Origin: Caprella mutica
Taxonomy: Eukaryota; Arthropoda; Malacostraca; Amphipoda; Caprellidae
NCBI GenBank assembly: GCA_947561585.1
Contig: CANNZV010001448.1
Span: 133,839 to 197,838 of the forward strand
Reading direction: 5' to 3'
DNA length: 64,000 bases
The notes under the pieces are model-generated. The model saw only the letters and a list, made by a program, of their open reading frames with translations. It ran no database searches and was not told the DNA's origin. This document shows positions 20,735 to 32,840 of the stretch, piece by piece (position 1 is the stretch's first letter; each line of letters opens with the position of its first letter). Position numbers and translations under genes: made by a program.

Positions 20735-21712
20735 ATCTAAGTAAAGTTAAGTATCTAAGTAAAGTTAAGTATCTAAGTAAAGTTAAGTATCTAAGTAAAG
20801 TTAAGTATCTAAGTAAAGTTAAGTATCTAAGTAAAGTTGAGTATCTAAGTAAAGTTGAGTATCTAAGTAAAGTTGAGTATCTAAGTAAAGTTGAGTATCT
20901 AAGTAAAGTTGAGTATCTAAGTAAAGTTGAGTATCTAAGTAAAGTTGAGTATCTAAGTAAAGTTGAGTATCTAAGTAAAGTTGAGTATCTAAGTAAAGTT
21001 GAGTATCTAAGTAAAGTTGAGTATCTAAGTAAAGTTGAGTATCTAAGTAAAGTTGAGTATCTAAGTAAAGTTGAGTATCTAAGTAAAGTTGAGTATCTAA
21101 GTAAAGTTGAGTATCTAAGTAAAGTTGAGTATCTAAGTAAAGTTGAGTATCTAAGTAAAGTTGAGTATCTAAGTAAAGTTGAGTATCTAAGTAAAGTTGA
21201 GTATCTAAGTAAAGTTGAGTATCTAAGTAAAGTTGAGTATCTAAGTAAAGTTGAGTATCTAAGTAAAGGTAAGTATCTAAGTAAAGGTAAGTATCTAAGT
21301 AAAGGTAAGTATCTAAGTAAAGGTAAGTATCTAAGTAAAGGTAAGTATCTAAGTAAAGGTAAGTATCTAAGTAAAGGTAAGTATCTAAGTAAAGGTAAGT
21401 ATCTAAGTAAAGTTGAGTATCTAAGTAAAGTTGAGTATCTAAGTAAAGTTGAGTATCTAAGTAAAGTTGAGTATCTAAGTAAAGTTGAGTATCTAAGTAA
21501 AGTTGAGTATCTAAGTAAAGTTAAGTATCTAAGTAAAGGTAAGTATCTAAGTAAAGGTAAGTATCTAAGTAAAGGTAAGTATCTAAGTAAAGGTAAGTAT
21601 CTAAGTAAAGGTAAGTATCTAAGTAAAGGTAAGTATCTAAGTAAAGGTAAGTATCTAAGTAAAGGTAAGTATCTAAGTAAAGGTAAGTATCTAAGTAAAG
21701 GTAAGTATCTAA
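20735..21712 (+). repeat. 18-bp intronic minisatellite with blocks of U1-donor-like units
   Basis: About 54 copies of GTATCTAAGTAAAG(T/G)T(A/G)A arranged in blocks by variant: GTTAAG, a long GTTGAG block, then two GGTAAG blocks. By count 18 units carry AAAGGTAAGTAT, which matches 10 of 11 positions of the sequence complementary to the U1 snRNA 5' end, in the sense orientation of the THAP gene. Absent from copy B. Confidence 0.95.
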
Positions 21713-22400
21713 TTAAATAGTAAGGAAATCCTAATGGAAAACTAAATTTTTGGTCTTGCGGAATAATTTAATATCAAAGCACAGTATATAGGTTCGTAAC
21801 GGTAATGAGGAGTTTACTCTAAGTGAAATTATAATGGTAATAAGTTTTACCCAGGTAGGTAAAGTATTGTAATCTGCAGTTAAAAGGGGACGGGTATATC
21901 CAAGAGAGCAAATGAGAAAAAAGGTAAGGTATTATATAAATCGCACCAGTCAAATTACCAATACACACCTTCAAACTTCTACAAATGCTCCAGACATCTG
22001 ACAGGGGAGTTGGCCTAATTGTTCCAAGGGTCCAGGGTTTTACACATCTTAGTGTCTCATCATCTCAGCATTGGTAATAGGTAACGCTACGAGTTTCTCC
22101 ATATCCAAGTCTATAGGGTAGACTTGATTCACTTTAGTTTAGTAGGGAATTATAGTGCACTCATACTTAGTGACAACTTTGTAGAAAGGACAGTCATTGG
22201 AGTGTTCACTTTACACCTGTTGTCTTAGTGGATGATGGAAGCTAACTGCTGATAGACTTGAGACAGGGATTAAAATATACATGGGGAGAGCAAACTGAAG
22301 GCAGTGGTGCGCATTTTAATAATTTAACTTTTTACGAACCATGTAAATTATGCCGAAAGTGCTAATTTCGAATTTGCTCTCATTGAAATTAAATATTTTA
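21713..22400 (+). other. Intron remainder, nothing recognised
   Basis: AT-rich sequence between the minisatellite and the intron end, without coding or repeat structure that I can support. Confidence 0.5.
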
Positions 22401-22408
22401 GACAAGAG

Positions 22409-22477
22409 GTGAAAAAAAGAGTAAGGCTTCAGAAAGGTGCTATCCCAACAATTTTTCCTGGGCAACCTTCATATTAG
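22409..22477 (+). pseudogene. THAP-gene exon 3 start, copy A
   Basis: Encodes VKKRVRLQKGAIPTIFPGQ and a TAG at 22475-22477. The PTIFP motif usually follows THAP domains. In copy B the same codons are contiguous with exon 2. Confidence 0.6.
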
Positions 22478-23046
22478 AAGGTTGAAGATAATTGAAGAGA
22501 GAGATGCTCAAAATTTAGAGAGTTCTTAGATAATAGATTTTGAATCATTTGAGGAAAATTGCAGGGTAAATTGTGACTAAATGGATGATTAGTGAATATA
22601 AAGATAATATTTTTTGGGGGTAGACTTGTACATGAACATAATATGATACCCCATTTTCTTATTTCTTTCAAAGTGCATTCTAATTTAAATATATCTGTGC
22701 TCTTTAAAGATGTTCTTCTAAATAATTCCATATTTGATTTAATATTAGGTGATAGCATGTTGTGTAATAAGTGATCTAAATTTAAAAATTTGCTTTCACA
22801 TATGTATAACTATGAAGATGGTTCTGTTGTTAGTTCAGACAAACTTGCTCTAGCCTTCCAAATGTTAGATGAAGTCTATATTATAGTAATCCTGCAGCAT
22901 ATAAATTTATGCGTGAAAATAATTTTCTAACTCTTCCTAGTGCAGATTACATTAGGAAATTTGCTCTCACTTCTAATATTGATGTACCCGTTCTTAAAGA
23001 TAGTCATATAAATTATCTTAAACAACGACTTTGTTGTAATTATTAA
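22478..23046 (+). pseudogene. P-element-transposase-like remnant, copy A
   Basis: From 22879 to 23046 a frame encodes YYSNPAAYKFMREN, FLTLPSADYIRKF and SHINYLKQRL. This order (Y-x-x-PxAYxFxR, then LTLP, then a SHINYLK-type block) resembles P-element / THAP9-type transposases downstream of their THAP domain and coiled coil. Upstream, 22478-22878 is probably decayed coding sequence, with several short frames in both copies and no single one I can trust. The catalytic RNase-H-like part is not recognisable. Whether this was a transposon or a domesticated gene cannot be told. Confidence 0.5.
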
Positions 23047-24551
23047 TGAACAATGTAATATATGGAATATTCTGTATATAGCCATAAACAATGTATATAT
23101 GACAAAATTCATGTCTAAATAGTTATCAAATAGTCTTATTGGTTTTCTATCAATATAGCTAATACATAAGTTTCAATAGTATGATTGAAAATAAGTGAGC
23201 GACTCCATATATTTTTTGTTATTATTTTCGTATACATAAACTTCTGCACTAAAAATGTTTATTTTTCCCCTCCTTATTACAATGAAACGTATGATACAAT
23301 GTTTGGTATTTATTATACAACACTAATTAAATGAATACAATAATGAAACTTTTTATGAATACTTTACTCCAAGTATTTATCAAATTTAATTTTTTTAGGC
23401 GAAAAAATCGATTTTGAGCAGTCAATCAATCCTACAAAATTTTAAGAAAGAATTTTTTTAAAATAAAATAAATTATTATTAAAATTAAACAAACCTTTCC
23501 CTTTACAAATCAAATAATTATACAGACGGCATACCTAGGTAGATTAGCTGCATGAATTGGATGCGTCGAATAAATTCCACAAAAGACATCGTAAATTATC
23601 ATTGAAACAACAAAATTGTTTCTGATTATTGATCACAAGTTTTCTAATACCTACTGGATTAATTTTGAAGTTCTAGTTGTTCGTATTAATAGAGAATTTA
23701 ATGTAAAACTTTGAGTGACAAACCATTTCCATCGCATTTTCAATAGAAATCGTGCGGTTTGTTATGACACCATGTCGGTCATCTTTTTTTTTCACGATCC
23801 TACACCCAAGGCTATAATATTACAGAGGGCATTGGCCATGTGCGGTAAAAATAACCCGTGAAAACCACAATGATCCTTATTATCATAGATAAGCAGCCAT
23901 ATATCGAAAAGAGATGTAAACTGGCCATGTAGTTTACAGCAAATAAACTGAAACATCAAGAGCAACAAATATTAAACAAAATAGTCTCTTAAAACATTTT
24001 TGAGTGAGATTCAAGACACATGGAACAGCACCCCTTAAAAAAGAAACATACATTAGAAAGTAAGTCAGTTATAACCAATTAATTGGATGCATTTCAAAAG
24101 GTTAAAACTTAGATTTGTATGGCTGAATTTTGTGAATTTATTGCTATGTTTGTCACGGCAGCGATTGTTTACTTTCAATTTTCTTCTCTTCACTTTTTTT
24201 CTTACAACTTGTCTATTATCGTAGGTAGCTACTAGTTGTTCTTTAACTTTTGAATATGAACTAGTTAGTTTGATGTAGGAATTTATATCTCTCTTTACTG
24301 TTGAGGTACCGTAAGCCTCACTGCCTCATTATTCGTCACAGAGTGAGTTACTGTTATACAGTTTGTTTCTATATCATCAATATATCTTTTCAACTGATTT
24401 CAGTATTTGTCAATCTTGCTAAGATAAGTCTATTCAGTTTTTTGAGTTTTTGTATTATGTGATATTTAATTCGTGTTTCTTTGCATGTCACTGCTTGTAA
24501 TGTGCATAGAAATAAAGAGGATTTGTTTTGTATAGTCTACAATTAGAACAC
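23047..24551. other. AT-rich spacer shared with copy B
   Basis: No gene supported. About 23600-23870 has a diverged relative in inverted orientation at 34880-35200, including ACCCAAGGCTATAATATTAC and GAGGGCATTG blocks, so part of it belongs to a dispersed repeat, perhaps the 3' end of the P-like element. TTTGTTTCTATATCATC at 24363-24379 is the empty site of the mariner insertion found in copy B. Confidence 0.5.
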
Positions 24552-24566
24552 CTACTCTTTCCATAA

Positions 24567-25066
24567 TTTAATTTATTAGGGGGTTTAACGTCTGCTTCGG
24601 AACCAAAGGCCATATCGCTGACGTCAAAAGGAAATTAAATACAAGGGACTGGAAGGAGCAGTCAGAGAGGAAAGTGGCTCCATGAACAAAGTCACTTACC
24701 ACCGTCGGTGACAATGCTCATGGATGCAGAAAAGCTACTCCGTGAATACAGTCACTTACCAAGGAATGTGACGAAACGGGACACAAGCACCGGTTGCTGC
24801 ACTCACGGAAGGAAGAGGAAAATGAAGAGGTGATAGTAAATGAAGCCTACGAGCCTACCTAACACAAAATCTAAGACCTCGTAGTTAAAGAGCATAACCC
24901 TAGCGCTATCCTCTAAAACTGCAAGTAGCGTTAAAAAAATGATAAACATGGTGAAAATGAAAAAAGACAATCCATAATCCAAATTACAACAGTTCGGGGA
25001 CCAAGGGACGCCACCCCCCTTCTCTTCCATTCACCACAGACAGCTTCAGGATAGAGCCCCTGGGGG
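24567..25066 (-). mobile_element. R500 retroposon, copy A
   Basis: 500 bp flanked by a perfect 15-bp direct repeat CTACTCTTTCCATAA (24552-24566, 25067-25081). The - strand sense copy ends TAATAAATTAAA, an A-rich tail with AATAAA. Long target repeats plus an A-rich tail point to LINE-type retroposition. A 75-residue frame (24803-25030, -) shares YEVLDFVLGRLVGFIYY with the copy at 57207-57428. A second short block, in the antisense direction, is also conserved among family members (compare 63770-63952). The source gene is unknown. Confidence 0.75.
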
Positions 25067-25081
25067 CTACTCTTTCCATAA

Positions 25082-25509
25082 CGCAGACAGCCGCGATAAT
25101 GTTCCCATGTAAATTTTGGCTTGAAATCTTCAAAAATGAGTCAAAATTCTGAATTTTTGTAAACCTATGGCGAGGAAATTAAGACATAACAAGTTAAATA
25201 ATTTATTTTGTACAAGATTCCACAAGGAAAAATATTGGAAACAATTGAATTATAAATGTTTCACATATCAAGTAATTGATACATACAATATAGCTAGTTC
25301 ATTTGAATATTGAAGTTATGATTCAATCAAATTCTATGATTTTAGATGTATACTTAAAAATGGACTACCAAAGATTATAAGACTAGGCCAGTTTATGAAA
25401 TTATAAACAGTACACCTGTGACACAATAAACAATTAAAGCATTAGAACATAATGTTAGACAAGTAAGAACTTTTTACTAATTGCAGCAGTTTCTCACATC
25501 AAGAGCTGT
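25082..25509. other. AT-rich spacer, nothing recognised
   Basis: Shared with copy B (44923-45351); no gene or repeat identified. Confidence 0.4.
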
Positions 25510-25819
25510 TCATTGTTCAACATATGAAACATGCGCCTGAGACGCATCATGCAAAATCAAGAAACCAGTATTATCCCCACCTTTCACTATACCCCAACTT
25601 AAATTTAATAATTTTAGCATCGTGAACTTGGATTTCTTGCTCGTCATCTGAAGTCCTCCAGAATAGTTTTGTTGAGAAGAATTTCCTCTCAAAGCTCCTC
25701 GGCTCAGATTCAAGATGGCCTCCTTCTTTAAGATGGTGGTAGAAGGCATCGAGTTCGTACAAGGTGTTAGGTGGAATATAACTATACAAGTTCATATTTG
25801 TTTGGTAAGTTTGTTTCAT
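25510..25819 (-). other. Unrecognised conserved frames, copy A
   Basis: Two overlapping - strand frames occur here and in copy B (45352-45724). One includes SYIPPNTLYELDAFYHHL and DDEQEIQVHDAKIIKFKL; the other ends GGDNTGFLILHDASQAHV. They read as if one protein had been split by a frame change near 25571, but I cannot name it. Conservation between copies may only reflect recent duplication. Confidence 0.2.
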
Positions 25820-26361
25820 TCATTTTTTGAGAGGTAGTGCCATCACCTGAAGAGAACCATGCTGATAGATTACCTTCTGCATTGAGAATACTATATTGTG
25901 ATCTTGTTTGGTGAGGATTGATTGCAGTTAGTTTTTTTTTCAGCCAGAAATTAGGCATTTATCAGGTAGCTACTGTTGTTTGAAATATGGAAGTTTTCTA
26001 TTTACATTAATTTAATGTTGAATTTCTGTTATTATATTAGTATAGTATGGGTGTGGGGGTCAATAATATTTGTTGGTTAAATTTCCTGTAAATGAATCTC
26101 AATAGCTGATTATACATATTCCTCGAGTTTCTGTTCTTTATTTCCTTGGCTACAGCAGGCACTTCAAGGGAAGGTATTATATATTTGGTTCTGAGATGGT
26201 TGTTAGCGTGTATATTGTACTTTTGTTCAATTTTCACTATTTTCGTGTCGAGGATTGTAGCTTGTGTTGGGTTGAGGAGATATTTTCTTATTTATGATAT
26301 CACTACTTGCTAAGTATTAATCTGATGCATGAGTTTTCATTTCTATAAACATTGAAGACCG

Positions 26362-26804
26362 CAGAACATTGAATAAAAACTCTGATCGAATGTGTACACA
26401 GTCGTAAAATTTTCAACCAATCACGTTCACTTATCACTGACGTCACTATAAACTCTTTCTTGAAAACAGTTTGAACGTGCATGCCATCTCAGCTCATTTA
26501 TTATGCTGGTAGACTGGCTACTATGAAATGAACATTTTATATTACAGGGAGCCATATTTACCTACTAAATTATATTCACGATTATCTATAGCCCAGCTAC
26601 TACGTAATAATAAACCTAATCTTCTTTGCAACAAACATAGTCACAAACAGACGTCATTTCGCTACTACTACGCATTCAAAATAATGGATTCAAAGAGAAG
26701 GCTACAGTCTTGCGTTCTCTGATTGGATCTAGTTGATATGACGTCACTGTAAATGGCACTCAAGGGTGATATTGGGATTTACACTTCTTCTATTCAATGT
26801 TCTG
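26362..26804. mobile_element. MITE-like element with CAGAACATTGAATA ends and CRE-type motifs, copy A
   Basis: Inverted ends CAGAACATTGAATAAAAA and, reversed, CAGAACATTGAATAGAAG enclose 443 bp without a gene. Two TGACGTCA palindromes lie inside, near 26438 and 26740, mirroring each other. The same element is in copy B (46271-46713). I could not find a clean target duplication. Confidence 0.55.
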
Positions 26805-26902
26805 TGTTCATGACCATCAGAGCGAGATAAATTCAGAAATGCCATATCAGCAGTTGGTTTTGCATGGCTTTTTAAGTGTGAATTATTCGAGATCAATTGA
26901 GG

Positions 26903-28589
<1,687 letters not shown>

Positions 28590-28604
28590 CTGAAACAATA
28601 ACAT

Positions 28605-29267
28605 TATTAAATACTTGACCTAGTGATAGAAAATAGTTACTATATAATTTGAAAGAGCAGTCAGACTTGAGAGTTTGTAAAGAAACAAAGTCATTTAGTA
28701 GCAAATTTTATATGAAAGCTAACCCATGAATACTGTCACAGTGGAAAAAAGTTAAAAAAGTGTATAACACTGCACTCATTGGGGAATTACATATTTACTG
28801 TAAGATTACTTTACTAATGTAAAATCTAAGATTTGATAAAGAAGTATTAATCTTTTCAACAATCAGAACAACTGAATCATATTAATTCGTTGAGTGACAC
28901 AAATAGGAATATATTAAGTGATTTGATTTATTACCATATGATATTTACATTTATTTTGTTTATTTAGTGATTTAATATTATCATTTTTATAACCCAGTCA
29001 ATTGTGTATTCTCAATAATATTCCCTTGATTTTTTAAAATCACATAGAATACAAACTAAAAATCAAGTATAACATTCAAACAAAAACAAAACTGACGAGG
29101 CAACAAAGTTTTGTACAGAGTTCAACTTAACAAACAAATGACCACCTAGCTGTACCTACATGACATATTTACAAAGTGTACAACCTATAACATGCTTTTG
29201 ATCACAATGTTCCATGTATATAATAATTCATATTTTGTATTTCATGTTATCTAATTATAATTATAGT
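28605..29267. other. Upstream spacer of zinc-finger gene A
   Basis: AT-rich; homology to copy B stops within the first 20 bp. No promoter element or exon can be supported. Confidence 0.5.
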
Positions 29268-32200
29268 CTATTTTATTTTTTTTTTCTTTAAAAAGACAAT
29301 ATTTTTCCATTAAAAACAAGAAGGATAAAATCTTTACAGAAGAGGAAATTCCTTCAGGAACTACGAGTGAGGGGTTGAGTTCCCTGAAGGGGTGGACCTG
29401 ACCCTCTAAAACCTCTCCTTCGCGGCTGAGAGGATGCTGAAGGCATTCCCTCTCTGGATCGCAAGAGCCATTCGCTGTTGGAACCAGGCAGACTCCCTTG
29501 GATCATTCGTTGTCTCAACAAGGCGTCTACCTATGGACTTCATGATTAAGGAGGTCATTCTACCGTACGCTCCTGTGGTCTCTATAGCAATTGGCTCAAA
29601 TATGTATGCATCTCCAAGGGCGGAGTATTTCTGACGTTTACGGTTCTCCGCAGCCCCGGCAGCTGATCCGGCCTCAACTGCGGAATCATTGAGGTGTGTC
29701 TCGGCAAATGTGTCGACACACGTGCAATCCCAAATCAGACTCTTTCCATTCATGTAAGGAAACACAGTAATACCATCTGGGCGTTTACCATCACCTCTGT
29801 CAAGTCCAGGAGGTTCAAGTACTGAAGGGAGTCCTGCTCTCTGCAAAGCCCGTTTTACCACATCATTCATTGCTGCATGTCTTGGGTGACGCCCAGAACT
29901 GTACCTACAAGACAGGCCATGCAGTCCTCTGACATCCATCCCACTGCCACAGCGGCAAGAATGAAGTTCACAAACTCTGGCACCAACTCTGAGAGCAATG
30001 GCTACCCTCAGGACCTCTGGATCGAGCTGTGTACCCAATGACGGTATGGGAATCGCGTTCAACCACACTCCAGTTTCTTTAAGAGATGCAGATAATAGTC
30101 GTGCCCTTGCCACCTGATCAGCTCTAGCCAACAGACTCTCCATTAATGAATGAGCCCGTGGTGTATCCCATTCTTTTTGACTGGACTCATGGACTGGTAC
30201 CGGGAGACCAGCCTGTAAACCCTGCCTCCATGTCCCAACTGCATCCGTAAGCTCTCCGGTATCGACTACATTAATATTAGAAAGAATAGTTTCAACCAAA
30301 TCACTCACAGAATACATTGAAGACACAAAAGCAGGCAAGGCAATATCTCCAGCTCTCCTACAACCTAGTCCACCAAGGCCAACCGGTAAAGTTGCCTGAA
30401 CCCAAGAATCAGCTGACATCTCTACATTGGTCACACTGGCAACGGCAGATCTAAGTGATTCATCAAAGCAGCTAAGTTCGACTACGTGCTTGTAAGCTGG
30501 AGAAGCCCGCAGAACATATTGTAGCTTCGGAATGGAGAAAACATTTCTCAACAAAAAGAAGGCTTGATGGTTATCCACCACCCGCAATCGAGAGACCATG
30601 AGATCCAGATCTTCTTTCTTCCTTAAAATCTCCTCGGGGATACCCAAGTCACTTAAAGGCGCACCCAACAAGGAGCAATTGTCCTTATGAACCACTCTGA
30701 CATTTGGAAGCACTGCCCGGAACAACAATTCTGTTTCACCAGGGGCATTATCATCGAGAATGGTCAGCTCACATTTCGCGCTATTAACTTCAAGTCCGAT
30801 GGCACTCAACCCATCTATCAAGGTTTTTACGTCCTCCAAAACTCTCCCCGGTGTATCTCCCAGGGCTGCGTCGTCCAGATACCATACATTGAACTCTGAC
30901 TCAACCCTGCGAGCCACCTCGTCAATTCCAAGAGAAAACATAGCCGGTCCAAAAGGGTCACCCTGCTGGATACCTGTCTCCGACCTCAGCACCTCTTCAC
31001 CAAAAAACAAAGCTGAAGGCGAAGAGTAAGCTTGCCAAAGGAGTCTATATAGCTCCGGCACACGGTTACGAATAACAGTAAGGAAGGTATCTCTCCTCAG
31101 ACAATTGAAAGCGTTTTTCATATCCACCTTGAGAAACACCCTCCTATGGTTACAGTCATTCAAGTACCGTCTTGCAGAATGTGCGGCAGCTTCACAGCCA
31201 CCCTTCGTAGAGAACCCAAGCTGAACCGGTCTTAATTCACTACCGAGAGAGTGTGATAAGGGGCGCGCACCAACCTTGGCAGCCAACCTACGCAAGGTAT
31301 TACCAACTGCTATGGGTCTGATGCCACCACCCTTTTTGGTTAAAGCGCACAATGTGGCTCCATAGAAAGTTGACAAAGCAAAATCAGGAACTTCTCCTCT
31401 CAATATCGCATTCACAAAATCTGTCAGAGTGGTCAAAAGGCGTACTCCAGCCTCTGCAGATGAATGGGACAATAGCGTCTTCAAATGACCTGGCCTGAGG
31501 CCATCAGGTCCTCCGGCAGAACCAGGACGAAAAGAATTAACAGCCCTCCGGACATCCTCCTCCGAAACAATAGGCACAACTAGAGAATTATCCGGAGGCT
31601 CTGGCATCATCAAGTCTAGCGGGGCAGGCGGGTGTTTAGACCTCAACGCTCTGACAGTCTCTTCGTTTCGTTGGGCCAGTCCATCCGAAGATGACAGCTC
31701 ACGAACTGCTCCACTCACGTCACCATCTGCAAACTTAGCTGCCACTCTTTTTTTCAACTTTTGTAACTTGTCATCGTCTGAAGCGTGTCGATTATTAACA
31801 ACTGGGATTATGGGTTCAGGCAGCGTAGGTAGGGAGTCAGTCTCTAAAAATTGGGCCACCTGCCGATTGATTTTGGTAGCAAGAGAAACCTTACGACCTT
31901 CCCTACCGCCATCTGGGCACTGTAGCCCCCAGTAGCAGAAGCTCATAAGCCTTGTCCATGCTAATTGGGTCTTCTGCGTCAGAGCCCCCTGCAATAACAG
32001 TTGGAGGGCTCCCGCCACAGCTATTACTGATCCCCTGGGAATCGTATTTAGGACCCTCAACCTGCTACGACAGCCACCAATATATGCCTCCAAATTCACC
32101 AGCTGATTGGGCCGCTCCTGGGGGTCATCGATTGTACCCCGCCCTCGACACGCCACACAAACCCATCTTACTATAACTGACGCCAGTGCCCTGGTCAGTC

Positions 32201-32840
32201 CCACACATGACATGTGAAACCATCCAGAACACAGTGCACATTTAACTCTTTTCTTTCGGTTATTACGTGTGTCACATAAGCTACAGAGCACATCCTCACC
32301 CTCAATCATTAAAATAAAATAGCAGTCTGACTGGCAAAACAGAGCAAATGCCACCAGCACCCCTCAACCGGAGTGCCCATGAGCATTCAGGGGTCAACAA
32401 CCTCCCTGCTCAGTACTCTGGAAACACTTGGCAGACGTTCAGAGTTCACCAGGCAGACCAACAATTCCTACCTCAGCTGTAACTTAAACCTCCTGCAACA
32501 CAACTAAACAAGGTTAACTTACCAGCTTACTACAGAATAAAAAGGTTAAAAGAGATAAAAATCAAAACTAACTGACGATAAAAACAACCTAAATAAAAGC
32601 ACTAAAGAATGGCAGTAACGCTGCTAATTGCGCTGCATAAGGGATTAACAATTACAAAGTACAGTCAGAACCAGCAAAGTACAGTCACCGGTCACTCGAA
32701 TGTGCTGACTAAGCGAAACACAGGTCTGACGCACGAGATAATTAACAGAGGTGTTTAATAACAACAACCTCCTCCCATCACTACTCAATAGATACTAGAT
32801 TATTTATGCATGCATTCCAGGGGTGCCAACAGTACTGTGT
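29268..32840 (-). mobile_element. PHD-RT-endonuclease LINE, apparently full coding length
   Basis: The - strand unit has a leader (about 32310-32840), one long frame, and a 3' UTR ending in AAAGAAAAAAAAAATAAAAT near 29275. The 3' UTR matches the end of the fragment at 49205-49920, including TTCCTGAAGGAATTTCCTCT, which fixes the 3' end well. The 5' limit is estimated, and I could not identify a target duplication. Confidence 0.7.
29406..32360 (-). CDS. LINE polyprotein: PHD finger, reverse transcriptase, restriction-like endonuclease
   Basis: 984 residues, uninterrupted. Met18 (32307-32309, MIEGEDVLC) is a better start than Met1. PHD-type finger at about residues 26-70: C-X2-C, C-X2-C, H-X2-C, C-X2-C with WFHMSCVGL. 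Reverse transcriptase spans about 265-640, with GSAGGPDGLRPGHL, GIQQGDP and WYLDDA at about 493. The C-terminal nuclease region has CRCGSG and HGLSC, then RHAAMNDVV, then KRPDG...WDCTCVDTF: a Cys/His motif followed by PD-X(n)-D as in R2/CRE/NeSL-type elements. There is no apurinic endonuclease domain. These LINEs prime cDNA at a nick made by the C-terminal nuclease. The clade is not assigned; an amino-terminal PHD finger is unlike the C2H2/Myb fingers of R2. Confidence 0.85.
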   Translation of the reverse strand: MLVAFALFCQSDCYFILMIEGEDVLCSLCDTRNNRKKRVKCALCSGWFHMSCVGLTRALASVIVRWVCVACRGRGTIDDPQERPNQLVNLEAYIGGCRSRLRVLNTIPRGSVIAVAGALQLLLQGALTQKTQLAWTRLMSFCYWGLQCPDGGREGRKVSLATKINRQVAQFLETDSLPTLPEPIIPVVNNRHASDDDKLQKLKKRVAAKFADGDVSGAVRELSSSDGLAQRNEETVRALRSKHPPAPLDLMMPEPPDNSLVVPIVSEEDVRRAVNSFRPGSAGGPDGLRPGHLKTLLSHSSAEAGVRLLTTLTDFVNAILRGEVPDFALSTFYGATLCALTKKGGGIRPIAVGNTLRRLAAKVGARPLSHSLGSELRPVQLGFSTKGGCEAAAHSARRYLNDCNHRRVFLKVDMKNAFNCLRRDTFLTVIRNRVPELYRLLWQAYSSPSALFFGEEVLRSETGIQQGDPFGPAMFSLGIDEVARRVESEFNVWYLDDAALGDTPGRVLEDVKTLIDGLSAIGLEVNSAKCELTILDDNAPGETELLFRAVLPNVRVVHKDNCSLLGAPLSDLGIPEEILRKKEDLDLMVSRLRVVDNHQAFFLLRNVFSIPKLQYVLRASPAYKHVVELSCFDESLRSAVASVTNVEMSADSWVQATLPVGLGGLGCRRAGDIALPAFVSSMYSVSDLVETILSNINVVDTGELTDAVGTWRQGLQAGLPVPVHESSQKEWDTPRAHSLMESLLARADQVARARLLSASLKETGVWLNAIPIPSLGTQLDPEVLRVAIALRVGARVCELHSCRCGSGMDVRGLHGLSCRYSSGRHPRHAAMNDVVKRALQRAGLPSVLEPPGLDRGDGKRPDGITVFPYMNGKSLIWDCTCVDTFAETHLNDSAVEAGSAAGAAENRKRQKYSALGDAYIFEPIAIETTGAYGRMTSLIMKSIGRRLVETTNDPRESAWFQQRMALAIQRGNAFSILSAAKERF

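Larger units (their letters stand above)
20233..22408 (+). other. Intron of the THAP gene, present in copy A and exactly absent from copy B
   Basis: Begins GTAAGAAA and ends ACAAGAG, with a pyrimidine/AT-rich run and TTTTAG just before. Joining its edges gives TTAGAG|GTGAAA, which is what copy B shows uninterrupted at about 40964-40978. The ends share AGAGGT microhomology, so either precise intron loss or a microhomology deletion in copy B is possible, as is gain in copy A. The intron holds an 18-bp minisatellite and otherwise AT-rich sequence. Confidence 0.6.

Noticed and set aside
20735..21712. Regular repeat array resembling a CRISPR array; same for 9046-9303 and 37350-38552
   Set aside because: Units are contiguous without unique spacers, the DNA is eukaryotic, and there are no cas genes. 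They are minisatellites.
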